A stretch of DNA of 50,244 bases, from positions 1-50,244 of the forward strand of contig NZ_BJXX01000103.1 in assembly GCF_007991215.1 (NCBI RefSeq). Reading direction: 5' to 3'. This stretch comes from Aneurinibacillus danicus (GTDB lineage: Bacteria > Bacillota > Bacilli > Aneurinibacillales > Aneurinibacillaceae). The position numbers and the translations under genes were made by a program. Every line of letters starts with the position of its first letter. Position 1 is the stretch's first letter. Below are positions 15,992 through 24,221 of this stretch, in pieces. Below the pieces are notes generated by a model, which was given only the letters and a program-made list of their open reading frames with translations, searched no databases and was not told the DNA's origin.

Positions 15992-16324
15992 ATGAAACGA
16001 TATAGGATTGGGCCGATTGAATCTCTGCCTGTGCAAACAGGAAGAGTGGTGTACATTGAGAATCGGGAAATCGCTGTGTTCCGGTTGTCAAACGGGGAAG
16101 TCCAGGCCGTGGAGAATCGGTGTCCCCATAAAGGCGGGCCGCTGGCCGAAGGGATCGTCAGCGGCAATTACGTATTTTGTCCGCTGCATGACAGGAAAAT
16201 TAATCTCAAAGACGGTCTGGTCCAGAAGCCGGATATAGGCTGTGTCAGAACCTATCCGGTTGAATTGATAGAGGGCACGGTGATTCTTGGCATTCCGGTG
16301 AAAGAGGCGGCAATCTCCGGGTAA
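15992..16324 (+). CDS. nirD: Nitrite reductase, small Rieske-type subunit
   Basis: 110 residues, ATG 15992, 16 bp after nirB behind CGGAGGG. A Rieske [2Fe-2S] fold with ligands C44/H46 (RCPHKGGPL) and C63/H66 ([11 protein letters not shown]). Family knowledge: this is the small partner of NirB (NasE in B. subtilis). It closes the nitrate assimilation operon; a terminator follows within 40 bp. Confidence 0.93.
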   Translation: MKRYRIGPIESLPVQTGRVVYIENREIAVFRLSNGEVQAVENRCPHKGGPLAEGIVSGNYVFCPLHDRKINLKDGLVQKPDIGCVRTYPVELIEGTVILGIPVKEAAISG

Positions 16325-16360
16325 GGCAGTACCCTTCCGTTTCTCCAATGTCAGACGGTG

Positions 16361-16394
16361 AAAAGGCATCCTTTGAGCAGGGTGCCTTTTTTTG
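16361..16394 (+). terminator. Rho-independent terminator of the nas/nir operon
   Basis: AAAAGGCATCC pairs with GGGTGCCTTTT (one mismatch), followed by T residues. Confidence 0.85.
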
Positions 16395-16587
16395 ATATAC
16401 GTTTTGTCTAAAATTCTATTGTTTTCAGCCTGAATTATTGCCGTTAGAATACAAAAAGGTAGGCAACAAGTCAAAATGAAAAATTGAAGTTTTTACACAC
16501 TGTCTAATGTAAACGTCTTATAATCGGTTTATAGTAAAAAGGAAGAAGATTACGCAGAAATAAATTTAGGCAATTGAGGTGGTTGGG

Positions 16588-18051
16588 ATGACAATGATGA
16601 AACGTCAAGCAGAGATAGTAAGAAATTTTATAGGCGGTCGGTGGGTAGAGGCCAGGGCTGCACGTTATGAAGAAGTGCCAAATCCGGCGACGGGAGAAGT
16701 CATCGGGCGCGTTCCTGTATCTACACGCGAGGATGTAGATCGGGCGGTGGAAGCGGCGAAGGAAGCGTATCAGACATGGAGTAAAACGCCGGTGCCGCGT
16801 CGGGCACGCATTTTGTTCAAGTACCAGCAACTGCTCGTGGATCAATGGGAAGAGCTGGCCCGCCTTATTACCATCGAGAACGGGAAGAGCTACGATGAAG
16901 CATACGGTGAGGTGCAACGGGGCATTGAGTGCGTTGAATTTGCAGCAGGAGCCCCAACGCTGATGATGGGAAATCAGCTCCCTGACATTGCTTCAGGCAT
17001 TGAATCCGGGATGTATCGTTACCCGCTTGGTGTAGTCGGCGGCATTACGCCGTTTAACTTCCCGATGATGGTGCCCTGCTGGATGTTCCCGCTGGCGATC
17101 GCCTGCGGCAATACCTTTGTATTAAAACCTTCCGAGCGTACGCCGCTGCTGGCAAACCGCCTGGCGGAACTTTTTGCGGAAGCGGGGCTTCCTGACGGTG
17201 TGCTCAATATCGTACACGGAGCGCATGATGTGGTGAACGGCATTCTCGAACACCAGGACATTAAGGCGGTTTCGTTTGTTGGCTCACAGCCTGTAGCGGA
17301 ATACGTGTATAAGACGGCCGCAGCACACGGAAAGCGCGTACAGGCGCTGGCCGGCGCCAAGAACCATTCCATTGTCATGCCGGATGCCGATATGGATGTA
17401 GCAGTCAAAAATATTATCAGCGCCGCTTTTGGTTCAGCAGGCGAGCGCTGCATGGCGTGTGCGGTGGTCGTCGCCGTAGGGGAGATCGGGGACGAACTTG
17501 TACGCCGTCTGCGAGAAGAAGCGGACAGCATCAAAATGGGCAACGGACTGGAGGAAGGTGTCTTCTTAGGACCCGTTATCCGTGATTCGCATAAAGACCG
17601 GACCATTCGTTATATCGAAGCCGGTGAAAAGGAAGGCGCGGTATTGGTCCGCGACGGACGAAATGATAAGGTACAAGTCGAGGGAGGATACTTTATCGGT
17701 CCGACCATTTTTGATCGGGTGACGACAGACATGTCGATTTGGAAGGATGAGATTTTCGCCCCGGTACTTTCGGTTGTCCGCGTCAGCAATTTGGAGGAAG
17801 CCATTGCGCTTGCCAATCAGTCCGCATTCGCCAACGGTGCCTGCCTTTATACTGATAGTGCCAAAGCGGTGCGCCAGTTCCGTGATGAGATGGATGCCGG
17901 GATGCTGGGTGTCAACGTGGGCGTACCTGCTCCGATGGCCTTTTTCCCGTTCTCGGGATACAAGAATTCCTTCTACGGAGATTTGCACGCCAACGGGCGC
18001 GACGGGGTCGAATTCTACACGCGCAAGAAGATGCTGACGGCTCGCTATTAA
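16588..18051 (+). CDS. mmsA: CoA-acylating methylmalonate-semialdehyde dehydrogenase
   Basis: I choose ATG 16588 ([11 protein letters not shown]), which follows GAGGTGG, over the GTG at 16579. The 487-residue product has the aldehyde dehydrogenase fold with the MMSDH features: [58 protein letters not shown] in place of the usual general-base Glu region, and the catalytic Cys in [12 protein letters not shown]. It oxidises methylmalonate or malonate semialdehyde to propionyl- or acetyl-CoA, in valine, thymine, beta-alanine or inositol breakdown. It stands alone between two terminators with no iol or val genes beside it, so the substrate in vivo cannot be told. A TATAAT-like -10 lies ~70 bp upstream. 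Confidence 0.9.
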   Translation: MTMMKRQAEIVRNFIGGRWVEARAARYEEVPNPATGEVIGRVPVSTREDVDRAVEAAKEAYQTWSKTPVPRRARILFKYQQLLVDQWEELARLITIENGKSYDEAYGEVQRGIECVEFAAGAPTLMMGNQLPDIASGIESGMYRYPLGVVGGITPFNFPMMVPCWMFPLAIACGNTFVLKPSERTPLLANRLAELFAEAGLPDGVLNIVHGAHDVVNGILEHQDIKAVSFVGSQPVAEYVYKTAAAHGKRVQALAGAKNHSIVMPDADMDVAVKNIISAAFGSAGERCMACAVVVAVGEIGDELVRRLREEADSIKMGNGLEEGVFLGPVIRDSHKDRTIRYIEAGEKEGAVLVRDGRNDKVQVEGGYFIGPTIFDRVTTDMSIWKDEIFAPVLSVVRVSNLEEAIALANQSAFANGACLYTDSAKAVRQFRDEMDAGMLGVNVGVPAPMAFFPFSGYKNSFYGDLHANGRDGVEFYTRKKMLTARY

Positions 18052-18061
18052 ACCCGCCGTC

Positions 18062-18107
18062 AAAAAAAACCGCTCAGGAAGGAAATCTCTCTGAGCGGTT
18101 TTTTTCT
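18062..18107. terminator. Bidirectional terminator between mmsA and the YcdB-type gene
   Basis: AACCGCTCAG pairs with CTGAGCGGTT; runs of A on the left and T on the right allow it to act for both converging genes. Confidence 0.9.
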
Positions 18108-18134
18108 TATGGAAAGAGTCTGAGATGGTAATCC

Positions 18135-19862
18135 TTATTCCTCGTCCCATTCCACAGGTACGTTTACATATTCGCCTGTTGTAGCATCCACGTATCCATA
18201 ACCTTTCGAATTGTCCCAGCCGTAGACAAGAATCGGAGCCGGTGCACGCTGATTCATATACTGCGGCCAAATGTACTGCAGCTTCAGCGCTTCGTTTTTC
18301 AAAAACATCGTCACAGCCTGCGTCTTCGTTACGATGTTTTTGGCATCAGGCAGCTCCAGCTTTTCTTTTGGAACAGCAAGTGAGAATCCAACCACTTTTC
18401 CTGTTTGCTTGTCCACCGTTACTTGATAGGAACGGTCCTGTACGGGAATGCCTTGATGCATCTCCTGGAAAAAGAAAGAGTATTCATTTGATTGATTTTC
18501 AAGAATTCCTTCCGGCAGTTTGCTTTTATCGACCCAGGCTGGAAGTTCCGGCTCTTCCCAGGAGAAATCGATCGACTCCAATTGTTTGGCTGTCGGACTG
18601 GCATATGTCTGAAGGAAAGAGAGGGCTGTGGCGTATGCTTCCTCTTTCGTGACTTTTGCCGCCTGTTCCTGCGGTTCCCGGTTTACCTGCACACTGGCAT
18701 GCTGGACTTGTCCTGTCCTCTTATCTACCAAAACATATGAAAAAATTTGGTGATCCTCGGTGTCGAATTCATACATTTGCTGCGGGTTGTCTTCGTTATT
18801 TTCAGGAACTCGATGTTCCGCTGTGCGCAGCTTTGTCCGGGCGTCAGCCATGCCAAGTAGTTGTCCGATTAATTGCTTTGCCTCGTCTTCAGAACGGACG
18901 ATAATGGGCTGCCCTTTCGGTTGAAGCGTAACTTCTTGTTTGGAGACGGAAGGCTGCCTGTTTTTATCTATTTCTTTTCCGCTCAACGTATCGATCGGTT
19001 TGCCCGTCACGGGATGAAGGTAGCCATACCTCTGGAAGTCATATCGCAGTACAGGTTTCGTTTTTGTGTTAACGGAAAGCCGTGTGTATTTTTCCGGCTG
19101 TGCTTCTATGTAGCTTACGTCTATGCTGTCAGCGGTAACTGCCTTTTGTTTGATTTCTTCCGCGGGTCTGGCGGTATTCGGCTTCGGTACAGAAATGTTG
19201 TCTAAATCTATCGGGGTATATGTATAGTTCACGACATGACCGAAAGAGTCGACACCCAGATGCGGCCCTCCGCCGCCGGATACGGGAAGTCCATTCAGCA
19301 CAAGGGGAAACTCCGCATGACGAGTTGCCCATGTTGTTTTTGTTCCGTCATCGTGGTGTGTGGTTGAGGAGCCGGCGCCATTGGATTCCGGTTTGCCGAA
19401 TTTCTGCCTGTTTTCCGCTCCGAACCATTCGGTCAGAAAGCGATCTGCGGCTTCCAATGTTAGCTGACGGGACGGCATCTTATCGGATGCCCATTCCCAG
19501 ATTTGCAGATCGAATCCCAGCAGTTCTCCGGTGCTGTTATCGAAAATCAGATGAGCGTTCGACAGCCCTTTTGGATTCCAAGCCTCTTCCGGCTTTTGAT
19601 TGCTGAGGGTTACGACAAATCGCCCGTCTCCCTCTGAGGGATAGCTGCCAGTAACATGCAGTCTTTTTAATTCCGGCTGCAGGGAAAATAACTTGTCCAT
19701 TGACTTTTGTACGGCAGGAGGAATCGGAGCAAGGTGTTCTGTAGATTTGACTGAGGCTGCAGGTTGAGCGATCTCGCTTTCGGTCCCGGCGGCTAAAGCC
19801 GGAACGGCGGGAACAAGCGAAGACGCCAGCAGCAGCGCAGCCAGCGGCAGTGAATATTTCAT
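18135..19862 (-). CDS. Secreted YcdB/YcdC-domain protein
   Basis: 575 residues, ATG 19862 behind GAAAGGAGATTGCG. The N-terminus is a signal peptide (MKYSLPLAALLLASSL, cleavage probably after ALA near residue 24), with no lipobox Cys. The rest is built from repeats of the YcdB/YcdC type: strand pairs such as AHLIFDNSTGELLGFDLQ, YVLVDKRTGQVQHASVQV and YQVTVDKQTGKVVGFSLAV, and a closing YGYVDATTGEYVNV. These PepSY-like units are known from surface or secreted proteins of Bacillales, with proposed peptidase-inhibitor or wall-associated roles. Function unknown; it is monocistronic. Confidence 0.75.
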   Translation of the reverse strand: MKYSLPLAALLLASSLVPAVPALAAGTESEIAQPAASVKSTEHLAPIPPAVQKSMDKLFSLQPELKRLHVTGSYPSEGDGRFVVTLSNQKPEEAWNPKGLSNAHLIFDNSTGELLGFDLQIWEWASDKMPSRQLTLEAADRFLTEWFGAENRQKFGKPESNGAGSSTTHHDDGTKTTWATRHAEFPLVLNGLPVSGGGGPHLGVDSFGHVVNYTYTPIDLDNISVPKPNTARPAEEIKQKAVTADSIDVSYIEAQPEKYTRLSVNTKTKPVLRYDFQRYGYLHPVTGKPIDTLSGKEIDKNRQPSVSKQEVTLQPKGQPIIVRSEDEAKQLIGQLLGMADARTKLRTAEHRVPENNEDNPQQMYEFDTEDHQIFSYVLVDKRTGQVQHASVQVNREPQEQAAKVTKEEAYATALSFLQTYASPTAKQLESIDFSWEEPELPAWVDKSKLPEGILENQSNEYSFFFQEMHQGIPVQDRSYQVTVDKQTGKVVGFSLAVPKEKLELPDAKNIVTKTQAVTMFLKNEALKLQYIWPQYMNQRAPAPILVYGWDNSKGYGYVDATTGEYVNVPVEWDEE

Positions 19863-19955
19863 CGCAATCTCCTTTCTGGATAAATATAGAAACTACTTTA
19901 ATCATATAGGAAACCGCTTAAATATCAACCATCTTTTTTAAAAAAAAAAAAATAT

Positions 19956-20885
19956 TTACTCATTGCCGGGAGTATGGATTGTACCGGGTGCCTGAGTCGT
20001 ACCGGATATTACAAATTTCTTTGCAATGTGTACAAATTTATCCACCAGAGGCGATGCGGCATCCCTGCGCCATGATAGGCCCATAGCAGCGTTCGGCATT
20101 CCATCTTTTACATTGCGGTACACCACATCCTGCGTATGGAGATTCATGGCCGAAACAGGTACGACCGCAATGCCGATGCCGGCAGCCACTAAACCGATGA
20201 CGGTCTGAAATTCCAGCGCCTCCTGACGGATGATAGGGTGAAAGCCCATCCGGTTGCAGAGGCTGAGGAATTCATCATACAGCCCTGCCCATGTTTTTCG
20301 CGATAGGGCAACAAACGGGAAATGAGCTGTGTCAACGAGACGGATTTCTTTCTTTTCTAACAGTGGATGATTCTTAGGCAGAGCGAGTACGCACGGTGCC
20401 GCCTGGACAATATTGGTGCGCAGGGCAGGGTCCGATACAGGGGGCCGCAGGATTCCGATATCGATGCGATTCTGGCGGAGAGCCTCGATTTGCTCCGGTG
20501 TGGACATTTCGTAAAGAGAGATATGCACGTCGGGGAAGCGAAGCTGATATTCGCGGATCACGGCCGGCAGAATGTCGTATGTAGCCGAGCCTACGAATCC
20601 TACGACCAGTGAACCGACCTCCCCGCGATGGGCGCGCTGCGCAACCTTGACGGCGTGTGACACGCCGGCGAGAATCCGCCGTACTTCAACCAGAAACAAT
20701 TCTCCTGCGCCGGTTAGTTGAATGCGTTTTTTCTCACGGTGAAAAAGAGGAACACCAAGCTCTCTCTCCAACTGTTGAATTTGCTGGCTCAACGGAGGCT
20801 GTGTAATGTTCAGCCGCGCCGCCGCTCTGCTGAAGTTGAGCTCTTCAGCTACGGCCATAAAGTATTCCAAATGGCGAAGCTCCAT
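19956..20885 (-). CDS. LysR-family transcriptional regulator
   Basis: 309 residues, ATG 20885 behind AAGGTGA. The N-terminal winged helix-turn-helix (LNFSRAAARLNITQPPLSQQIQQLERELG) is followed by a type 2 periplasmic-binding-like effector domain (GSLVVGFVGSATYDILPAVI, RIDIGILRPP). The pattern is closest to the BenM/CatR/AlsR branch, which responds to small aromatic or organic acids. It is transcribed away from the bicupin gene; the intergenic region holds a 15-bp palindrome (20909-20923) suited to a LysR site. Its target is probably itself and possibly the bicupin gene. Confidence 0.9.
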   Translation of the reverse strand: MELRHLEYFMAVAEELNFSRAAARLNITQPPLSQQIQQLERELGVPLFHREKKRIQLTGAGELFLVEVRRILAGVSHAVKVAQRAHRGEVGSLVVGFVGSATYDILPAVIREYQLRFPDVHISLYEMSTPEQIEALRQNRIDIGILRPPVSDPALRTNIVQAAPCVLALPKNHPLLEKKEIRLVDTAHFPFVALSRKTWAGLYDEFLSLCNRMGFHPIIRQEALEFQTVIGLVAAGIGIAVVPVSAMNLHTQDVVYRNVKDGMPNAAMGLSWRRDAASPLVDKFVHIAKKFVISGTTQAPGTIHTPGNE

Positions 20886-20908
20886 ATTCTATCACCTTAT
20901 TTCAGTTT

Positions 20909-20923
20909 ATTCGTATAACGAAT
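20909..20923. promoter_or_regulatory. LysR-type operator candidate
   Basis: ATTCGTATAACGAAT is a perfect 5-bp dyad around TATAA and contains a T-N11-A pattern. It lies 24 bp upstream of the LysR start codon and on the promoter side of the bicupin leader. Confidence 0.6.
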
Positions 20924-20944
20924 ATTATGGCTATGAATTATATA

Positions 20945-20972
20945 TTAGACACGATGTTAAGGTTAATAATAC
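20945..20972 (+). promoter_or_regulatory. Candidate promoter of the bicupin leader RNA
   Basis: TTAGAC and TAATAC separated by 16 bp. Transcription would begin near 20980, right at the start of the conserved RNA element A. Confidence 0.4.
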
Positions 20973-20980
20973 CATGGAGC

Positions 20981-21130
20981 TACAAGGCAGAAAACTACTA
21001 TGGCGTTTCAGCCGCAACCCCGACATGAAATGAGGGAAGGGCGGCTGACTTTTGGAGTACGAAGGAAAAAAGAGAAAAGAACGAGGGTATGATTTCAATG
21101 TGGAAAAAGGCGAACGCCTTTTTCTTCCCT
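20981..21130 (+). ncRNA. Structured leader A, riboswitch candidate (possibly yjdF class), before the bicupin gene
   Basis: The core is a stem CAGCCG (21009-21014) with CGGCTG (21042-21047), an inner CCC/GGG stem with the loop CGACATGAAATGA, an asymmetric AAGG bulge, then CTGACTTTTG and a purine-rich stretch ending GATTTCAAT (21091-21099). The same core occurs at 35742-35860 and, on the minus strand, at 37788-37900. After it, AAAAAGGC/GCCTTTTT (21104-21123) can fold as a terminator-like hairpin. The remainder of the leader to the ribosome site is pyrimidine-rich and could pair with the purine-rich part of the core. The class name is a guess from memory of the yjdF consensus. Confidence 0.6.
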
Positions 21131-21194
21131 GGATCTTCTTTCCTCTCCCCTTCTTTCTTTTCTCATGATTTTCACAGAAAATAAGGAGGAGAAC

Positions 21195-22169
21195 ATGATG
21201 ACGAATAAGACCGCCGCATTTCAAGCCGGAAATTTGGCTGTAGGGGAAGTTCGGGAAAATTGGGCTGGCGATGCCCGTTTCTATGAGTACACAAAGGCAG
21301 CCGATCCGATCGGCTCCGGCTTTATCAGTCCAATCCCGGCAAGCGAATTCTCCGCAGAGCTCTATACGACAGGACCGACACGCATCGTACCTCTTGATCT
21401 TTCCGAAGCGCTGGGCACCGACTATCCTGCCACCAGCCCGTCACTGCTGGCTCATTTCATACGCATCAAAGCGGGAGAGAGGCTGGAAACAAATCCGAAT
21501 GCCACAAGCGAACTCTACTATATAATCTCCGGACGAGGCTATACGGAAATAGACGGAGTACAAATACACTGGAAAGCCGGGGATTTTCTTACACTGCCTG
21601 CCGGCTCGTCCAGCAAGCATGTCGCGGAAGAAGATACGACATGCTATTATGTGCTCGACACACCGCTGCTTGATTATCTTGGTGTTACCGCTACCACTCC
21701 CCGCTTCCGCCCCGTTTTATTTGCAGGGGAAAAGGTAAGGGCGGAGCTGGAGCTTGCGGCTTCAGCGCCGGATGCACACAAGAAGAACCGGATTTCCGTG
21801 CTGCTCAATAATGCGGCCTTCAATCAGACGCTTACGATTACCCATACGTTATGGGCGATGTTCGGCGTAGTGCCGATAGGGGCGATACAGCTTCCGCACA
21901 GCCATAAATCGGTGGCACTTGACTTTGTCGTTGACTGTAAGCCCGGCTGCTATACGCTTGTCGGTGACCAGGTCGATCCGGTCACGAAGCAAATCGTAAA
22001 CCCGCTCCGCATCGATTGGGAACCGGGCAAGGCTTTCGTTACTCCGCCGGGCAAATGGCATTCCCACCACAATGAATCCGGTGCTCCGGCCTATATTCTG
22101 CCCATTCAGGATGCAGGATTGCAGACGTATCTGCGTACGCTTGATATTCAATTTGTAACGCGTGACTAG
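21195..22169 (+). CDS. Bicupin-domain protein (dioxygenase-like)
   Basis: I choose ATG 21195 (or 21198) behind AAGGAGGAG, giving ~324 residues. There are two cupin barrels. The first holds ELYYIISGRGYTEIDGVQIHWKAGDFLTLPAGSSSKHVAEEDTT near residues 100-150; the second holds IQLPHSHKSVALDFVVDCKPGCYTLVGDQV and PPGKWHSHHNESGAPAY. The second barrel keeps a full set of His/Glu-like metal ligands, while the first looks weaker. The nearest well-known relatives by shape are gentisate-type dioxygenases, but substrate cannot be assigned. Its leader carries RNA element A, shared with the nitroreductase and methyltransferase genes, which suggests a role in handling aromatic or foreign compounds. Confidence 0.75.
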   Translation: MMTNKTAAFQAGNLAVGEVRENWAGDARFYEYTKAADPIGSGFISPIPASEFSAELYTTGPTRIVPLDLSEALGTDYPATSPSLLAHFIRIKAGERLETNPNATSELYYIISGRGYTEIDGVQIHWKAGDFLTLPAGSSSKHVAEEDTTCYYVLDTPLLDYLGVTATTPRFRPVLFAGEKVRAELELAASAPDAHKKNRISVLLNNAAFNQTLTITHTLWAMFGVVPIGAIQLPHSHKSVALDFVVDCKPGCYTLVGDQVDPVTKQIVNPLRIDWEPGKAFVTPPGKWHSHHNESGAPAYILPIQDAGLQTYLRTLDIQFVTRD

Positions 22170-22183
22170 TATATGAAAAAGAG

Positions 22184-22212
22184 GACCGTTCTGATTTCAG
22201 AACGGTCTTTCG
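22184..22212 (+). terminator. Rho-independent terminator after the bicupin gene
   Basis: GACCGTTCTG pairs perfectly with CAGAACGGTC around ATTT; the T tract is short (TTTCGTT). Confidence 0.75.
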
Positions 22213-22275
22213 TTATGGTATAGGAAAGTATATGTTACTTTACAGTGATAAAGCAACATATACTTTCCCTCCATT

Positions 22276-22487
22276 CGTAAGCGAGAAAAAACTCGCGAGG
22301 CGTGTGCCAAACGTTCCTTTTTCCTTGTGGAGCGTGTGACGCGGAGGGCGAGAAAGACCGGCAACTGTCTCCATCCCTGAACAACCCGGATGTTTTGCCG
22401 GTCCGACCGTAGCGACAAAAAGCGGCTGTTTGGCTTCTTTGAGGAAAAAGGACGAGCGGCAACGCCCGCGAGTTTTTCTCATTTACG
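22276..22487. repeat. Long imperfect inverted repeat (~212 bp) upstream of the AraC-type regulator
   Basis: Outer arms 22276-22309 and 22458-22487 share CGTAA.(C/T)GAGAAAAA and ACTCGCG.GGCGT. Further in, GTTCCTTTTTCC (22313-22324) faces GGAAAAAGGAC (22443-22453), and AGACCGGCAA (22355-22364) faces TTGCCGGTCC (22395-22404). The apex is ~30 nt. The arms are GC-rich, unlike a simple terminator. No protein gene is credible in this ~400-bp gap. Confidence 0.6.
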
Positions 22488-22566
22488 GGTAGTCCGGCGG
22501 GTTTATTGTATAATAATGTATAAAACGTCCGGACAATGTTCAACTTTTCAGTGGAGGAATAGGGAC

Positions 22567-24057
22567 ATGGTAAAGTTATTGATTGCCGACAGGGACCATA
22601 ATGAACGGACCGGGATTGGCTGGCTCGTGAATTCATACGCCATTCCGTTTGATCGTGTAGTGATGGCCGGCACCATTCCTGAAGTATTTCAGATCATAGA
22701 GTCAGAGATGCCGGATGTCATTTGCATTGAGCTCGACATGATTCCGAGGGAAGTGTGGGACAGCTTCAAGGAGCGAATCAAACAATATAAACAAACCATC
22801 ATTGTCATGACGGCAGAAGCCACATTTGAGAGAGCGATGCAGGGGATTGAGCTTCACGCTCACGACTTGTGGATTAAGCCTCATTCACCGGACAGTATCC
22901 GACGTGTATTGGCACGATGCTGCAAGGCCGCTTCCAGCGCCCAACAGGATACAGAGATTGAAGAGGGAGCGATCCCGCCTGCTCTTTCCTACCATTCCCT
23001 GTTTCTTCCCCAGAAGCAGGCAGCCGATGATTGCTGGCTGCTTCTGCTGCAGCTTGAGAAGACGGAGCAGCAACCCAGGCTGCTTAGCTTTTTACAGGAC
23101 TATCCGTTTCACCATGCGCCGGTTTTGCTGCCGCTAAGCGACATGATTGTCTCTATTTTTACCCGTGAGCCGCGGCACTCGCTTTTCACGATGAAAAAAA
23201 TAGGCAATCGGCTTCTTCAGGAATGGGAAGAGAAATTTGCGGAGCCTCTCTCCCTTGTCCTGTATGATACGAAAGACAAGTCTCTTGCGCTTCAGCAGAA
23301 GTACCAGTATGCCAGACAAGCGCTTGAGATTCGTTTTTTTAAAGGATACCGGCAGGTTTCTATCATTGAGGATAAAGTGGACTGGCAGATTATCGACCCG
23401 TTCTTGACGCCTGCGGAACAAAGGGAATGGATTGGCATGCTGGGCGATGGGGATAGGGAGCGGCTTAAGCTATGGATGTATAAAGAGTTTCTGAATAAAG
23501 AAGAGCCATACCCCGAACCGGGGCTGCTGCGGACGCGTTTGACGAGCATTCTTGCCCAGGTTCGCCGCTTTATGAAATCATATTGTTTGGATCAGGGCAG
23601 ACTTGAAGAGCGCTATCACCGGGTATTTGAAACAATTCTATATAATCCGATTTTGTATCGGATCGTACAGGAGTTTCTGCTGTTTTTATACGAAATGCTG
23701 GACATGGCAAAGGAATACCGGGAAGATGCGCGAATCGATATCATCGAACAAGCGCTTCGCTACATAGAAGAAAATTACACAAATCCGAATCTTCGTCTTG
23801 AAGATGTCGCCGACTATGTCGCCCGGAGTCCGGCGTATTTCAGCTCGCTTTTCACGAAAAGGCAAGGGCATTCTTTTCGTCAGCTTGTAACGACCATCCG
23901 GATCAAAGAGGCGCAGCGGCTGTTGCTGGATAGGAAGCTGTCGGTTCAGGAGGTTGCTGAAAGAGCGGGATTTATCAACGCCAACTATTTCAGCAAGATT
24001 TTCAAAGAAAAAACGGGACTTACCCCCCGCATGTTTAGAAATCGTAAAAAAATGTAG
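22567..24057 (+). CDS. Response-regulator-like AraC-family transcriptional regulator
   Basis: 496 residues, ATG 22567 behind GTGGAGGAATAGGGAC. The N-terminal ~115 residues resemble a CheY-like receiver (LLIADRDHNERTGIGWL, IIVMTAEATFERAMQGIELHAHDLWIKPHS). The usual acidic pair and the Thr and Lys are there, but the phospho-Asp position is shifted: the chain reads CIELDMIP, so phosphorylation is uncertain. The middle is helical without a known domain. The C-terminus (~395-496) is a double helix-turn-helix AraC domain (LRLEDVADYVARSPAYFSSLFTKRQG, SVQEVAERAGFINANYFSKIFKEKTG). No histidine kinase is adjacent. It lies directly upstream of the hut genes in the same direction and may control them. 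Confidence 0.85.
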   Translation: MVKLLIADRDHNERTGIGWLVNSYAIPFDRVVMAGTIPEVFQIIESEMPDVICIELDMIPREVWDSFKERIKQYKQTIIVMTAEATFERAMQGIELHAHDLWIKPHSPDSIRRVLARCCKAASSAQQDTEIEEGAIPPALSYHSLFLPQKQAADDCWLLLLQLEKTEQQPRLLSFLQDYPFHHAPVLLPLSDMIVSIFTREPRHSLFTMKKIGNRLLQEWEEKFAEPLSLVLYDTKDKSLALQQKYQYARQALEIRFFKGYRQVSIIEDKVDWQIIDPFLTPAEQREWIGMLGDGDRERLKLWMYKEFLNKEEPYPEPGLLRTRLTSILAQVRRFMKSYCLDQGRLEERYHRVFETILYNPILYRIVQEFLLFLYEMLDMAKEYREDARIDIIEQALRYIEENYTNPNLRLEDVADYVARSPAYFSSLFTKRQGHSFRQLVTTIRIKEAQRLLLDRKLSVQEVAERAGFINANYFSKIFKEKTGLTPRMFRNRKKM

Positions 24058-24086
24058 AAATCTAAAATAATAACAGTTTTGGACAT

Positions 24087-24115
24087 AAAGCGCTGATAAA
24101 GCGCTTTCTTTTTTC
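24087..24115 (+). terminator. Rho-independent terminator between the AraC-type regulator and hutU
   Basis: AAAGCGCT-GATAA-AGCGCTTT followed by CTTTTTT. It makes the hut genes a separate transcription unit from the regulator. Confidence 0.85.
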
Positions 24116-24221
24116 GAAAATAATTGAAAAAACTCGAAAAGTTCGCCTCTATTTTTACCGTCTGCGCTTCTCTACACTTTAAGTAGATGAAAGTAAACGT
24201 TAAAAGCGAGCGGGTGAAAAG

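Noticed and set aside
22235-22566. Plus and minus frames across the inverted repeat, including an N-terminal extension of the AraC-type regulator
   Set aside because: Both cross the hairpin arms and have no ribosome site; ATG 22567 has GGAGGAA at the right distance.
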